Assembly: GCA_964442655.1 (NCBI GenBank) | Contig: CAYTZM010000017.1 | Location: 1 to 17,319 of the forward strand | Source of the DNA: GCA-002727615 sp964442655 | GTDB lineage: Bacteria > Pseudomonadota > Alphaproteobacteria > TMED109 | Length of the DNA stretch: 17,319 bases | Direction: 5' to 3' | Part shown: in pieces, positions 16,093 through 17,319 of the stretch | Numbering within the stretch: the stretch's first letter is position 1 | Layout of the letters: every line of letters begins with the position of its first letter | Program-made: the position numbers and the translations under genes | Notes under the pieces: model-generated | The model's input: only the letters and a program-made list of their open reading frames with translations | Told to the model about the DNA's origin: nothing | Databases searched by the model: none

Positions 16093-16200
16093 CTAACCAT
16101 TTAATACTTTAGTTACTAATAAAACTATTACTACGGTTACTACTACCGTTGTAATAGTAAACCACAATAAACTATTATCAGATTTGTTTCCTTCAGACAT
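16093..16200 (-). CDS. Small single-span membrane protein, 35 residues
   Basis: A 35-residue reading frame with a polar start (MSEGNKSDNS), one hydrophobic span (about residues 11-30, rich in Val and Thr) and a short KVLNG tail. The case for a real gene is the strong ribosome site: GGGAGAG stands about four bases before the ATG, and the gene follows the lipoprotein gene by 19 bases on the same strand. The topology suggests an inner-membrane peptide with an outside N-terminus or a small complex subunit. I recognise no family. A strong hairpin is folded into its own coding sequence, so it could also be a chance frame over a terminator. Confidence 0.55.
   Translation of the reverse strand: MSEGNKSDNSLLWFTITTVVVTVVIVLLVTKVLNG
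16124..16158 (-). terminator. Strong hairpin inside the small gene
   Basis: Arms 16124-16137 and 16145-16158 form a 14-bp stem with one mismatch and a seven-base loop. On the minus strand the stem is followed by TTTATT, which resembles an intrinsic terminator; on the plus strand no T-run follows. It lies within the coding sequence of the 35-residue protein, about 30 bases before its stop codon, which is odd for a terminator. It may instead limit plus-strand read-through from the aldolase gene. Confidence 0.4.
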
Positions 16201-16219
16201 TTAACTCTCCCAAATATTA

Positions 16220-16687
16220 TTATTGACTTAAATTAGCTCCGGTATCCTTTGGAGAAACAGTAATCCAAACTTCAGCTTGCCTTCTAATTGTTGAATCTAT
16301 TCTAATATTAGCTATTCTTGAGCCACGTTGATAAGTTATTAAACTTATATCAGACCTGATACTAGTAATTTCTTTCCAACCAAAATTAGGCATCTCAAAT
16401 CTATAAAAATCAAAAACTTCTGCTCCATTCATCCCAACTATTAAATTCAACCTTCCAAACCAATCACTTTCTCCCCCAAAAACTAGGGACTTTTCAAGAT
16501 TCATTTTTGAGTTTCCTGGCATAGGCAAATCATTAAATTTAGCAAAAGAAGCTTCTTCATCTGGCAATCCTTCTGGGCCAGAAACACCACTTGCTCTTGT
16601 TAAAACCTTGTTATCACACGATACTAAAAAAAGAAATAAACTTAAAAAAGAAAACTTAAAAAGATTATTTAGATTAGTAACCATCAT
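16220..16687 (-). CDS. Lipoprotein of unknown function
   Basis: A 155-residue predicted lipoprotein. The start at 16687 is chosen because AGGAG (16700-16696) lies eight bases before it; a longer frame from 16738 starts in poor context. The signal ends in the lipobox LVSC with Cys24 as the lipid-bearing residue. The mature domain holds LVFGGESDWFGRLNLIVGMN, EVFDFYRFEMPNFGWKEI and a late AEVWITVSP strand, suggesting a small alpha/beta domain. I recall similar hypothetical proteins in alphaproteobacteria but know no function. It lies 67 bases after tRNA-Arg and 19 bases before the small membrane gene, probably cotranscribed. Confidence 0.75.
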   Translation of the reverse strand: MMVTNLNNLFKFSFLSLFLFLVSCDNKVLTRASGVSGPEGLPDEEASFAKFNDLPMPGNSKMNLEKSLVFGGESDWFGRLNLIVGMNGAEVFDFYRFEMPNFGWKEITSIRSDISLITYQRGSRIANIRIDSTIRRQAEVWITVSPKDTGANLSQ

Positions 16688-16754
16688 ATTATATTCTCCT
16701 ATATATATATTTTCGCATAACAAACGTACACAGGTCAACTTCTACTATAAATAA

Positions 16755-16831
<77 letters not shown>

Positions 16832-16860
16832 ACAACATTAATTACATATCTTCCATCTTA

Positions 16861-17172
16861 TTATATAAAATTTTCCGCATACGATTTAATTTTTTTTAAT
16901 CTTTCTTTCGATTTATTTATTTCAATAATAATATCATTTTTTTTTGCATATCTCTCAAGATCATTTAAAGATTTAAACTTTAATTGAATTTGATTTTTAA
17001 TATCTGAACCTCCAACCCATCCCATTATAATGTCTTTTCTAAAAGATTTATCAACTAATGGTTTTAAAATCCAATATTCAGAATCACGTCTTCCAGATTG
17101 TGTAGAAGATACTGTTTTTTTATAAACTTTTGCTCTTTTGAGATTAACAGATTTAAATAGCACTGAACCCAT
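16861..17172 (-). CDS. NDUFS4-like accessory subunit of respiratory complex I
   Basis: A 103-residue protein of the ETC complex I subunit (NDUFS4, 18 kDa) family. The conserved middle is visible: QSGRR near residue 26, a Trp/aromatic strand (SEYWILKPL), then MGWVGGSD near residue 50, QIQLKFKSLNDLERYAKK, and a final IIIEIN strand. In mitochondria NDUFS4 stabilises the NADH-binding arm; in bacteria the family is largely restricted to alphaproteobacteria. The ATG at 17172 is preferred to an upstream TTG because AAGG stands six bases before it. It begins only 17 bases after tRNA-Pro, so it is probably read from the tRNA promoter. The nuo genes are not nearby. Confidence 0.85.
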   Translation of the reverse strand: MGSVLFKSVNLKRAKVYKKTVSSTQSGRRDSEYWILKPLVDKSFRKDIIMGWVGGSDIKNQIQLKFKSLNDLERYAKKNDIIIEINKSKERLKKIKSYAENFI

Positions 17173-17189
17173 AAACAACCTTATACAAG

Positions 17190-17267
17190 TGGTCGGGGCG
17201 GAGTGATTCGAACACTCGACCCCCTGTTCCCAAAACAGGTGCGCTAACCAGGCTGCGCTACGCCCCG
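17190..17267 (-). tRNA. tRNA-Pro (anticodon TGG)
   Basis: The minus strand folds as a 78-base tRNA: acceptor CGGGGCG with CGCCCCG, D arm GCGC/GCGC, anticodon stem CCTGT/ACAGG around loop TTTGGGA (anticodon TGG, reading CCN), and T arm GAGTG/CACTC with loop TTCGAAT. Discriminator A and CCA are encoded. It lies directly before the NDUFS4-like gene on the same strand. Confidence 0.95.
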
Positions 17268-17286
17268 AAAAATAAATAATACATTT

Positions 17287-17315
17287 TATTTATCATTAAC
17301 TATACTAAGCATCAA
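17287..17315 (-). promoter_or_regulatory. Possible promoter of the tRNA-Pro unit
   Basis: On the minus strand TTGATG (17315-17310) and TAAATA (17292-17287) are 17 bases apart, with the tRNA about 20 bases further on. The match is moderate and the region is AT-rich, so this is tentative. The window ends four bases beyond it. Confidence 0.35.
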
Positions 17316-17319
17316 GAAT

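Noticed and set aside
16088..16200. Plus-strand terminator for the TPP enzyme/aldolase unit at the 16124-16158 hairpin
   Set aside because: No T-run follows on the plus strand, so it is listed only as a minus-strand terminator-like stem.
16220..16738. Longer lipoprotein gene starting at 16738
   Set aside because: The extra residues precede the signal peptide and lack a ribosome site, whereas AGGAG stands before the ATG at 16687.
16861..17178. TTG start of the NDUFS4-like gene at 17178
   Set aside because: The ATG at 17172 is six bases after AAGG; from the TTG the site would be too close.

Overview
The window looks like part of an AT-rich, compact alphaproteobacterial chromosome, perhaps a free-living marine lineage. 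The support is: a 16S rRNA 5' end and a boxA-type rrn leader of alphaproteobacterial style, a homologue of the NDUFS4 subunit of respiratory complex I (in bacteria a mainly alphaproteobacterial gene), tRNA genes with an encoded CCA, very short gaps, and many 1- or 4-base stop/start overlaps. The exact lineage cannot be fixed from this sequence. I see no mobile element, CRISPR array or phage gene.

Layout. (1) 1-453: the first ~62 bases are the 5' end of a 16S rRNA gene on the minus strand, preceded by a structured leader and a near-consensus promoter. A second promoter points the other way. (2) 454-7583 (+): a likely single operon of eight genes. It starts with a complete NitT/TauT-type ABC importer (binding protein, permease, ATPase). 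Next come four genes of the PQQ-dehydrogenase-associated type: an ABC ATPase, a YVTN beta-propeller protein, a type 1 periplasmic binding protein and an ABC-2 permease. These resemble the lanthanide-uptake (lut) genes of methylotrophs. A mercaptopyruvate-sulfurtransferase-like rhodanese ends the operon. (3) 7584-8855 (-): a dicarboxylate/amino acid:cation symporter, convergent with the operon with no bases between the stops. (4) 8921-10946 (+): cystathionine beta-lyase, an exported DUF192 protein and a short ModE-type regulator, joined by TAATG overlaps. (5) 10947-13621 (+): a molybdate transporter, modABC, behind a consensus-like promoter that carries a ModE-like operator. modB has no ATG/GTG/TTG start and probably begins at ATA. 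(6) 13666-16088 (+): a thiamine-diphosphate enzyme of the acetolactate synthase superfamily and an HpaI-type aldolase, probably one catabolic unit. (7) 16093-17267 (-): tRNA-Pro, the NDUFS4-like gene, tRNA-Arg, a lipoprotein and a 35-residue membrane protein, closely spaced and possibly cotranscribed.

How they may work together: the main theme is metal and cofactor supply. Molybdate uptake and its regulator are clear. The lut-like set suggests supply of a metal, perhaps a lanthanide, to a PQQ-dependent alcohol dehydrogenase encoded elsewhere. No PQQ dehydrogenase, PQQ synthesis gene or TonB receptor lies in this window, so that link is inferred from gene families. The most interesting points are the joined NitT/TauT plus lut-like operon beside an rrn promoter, the apparent AUA start of modB, and the ModE-like operator placed over the modA promoter.
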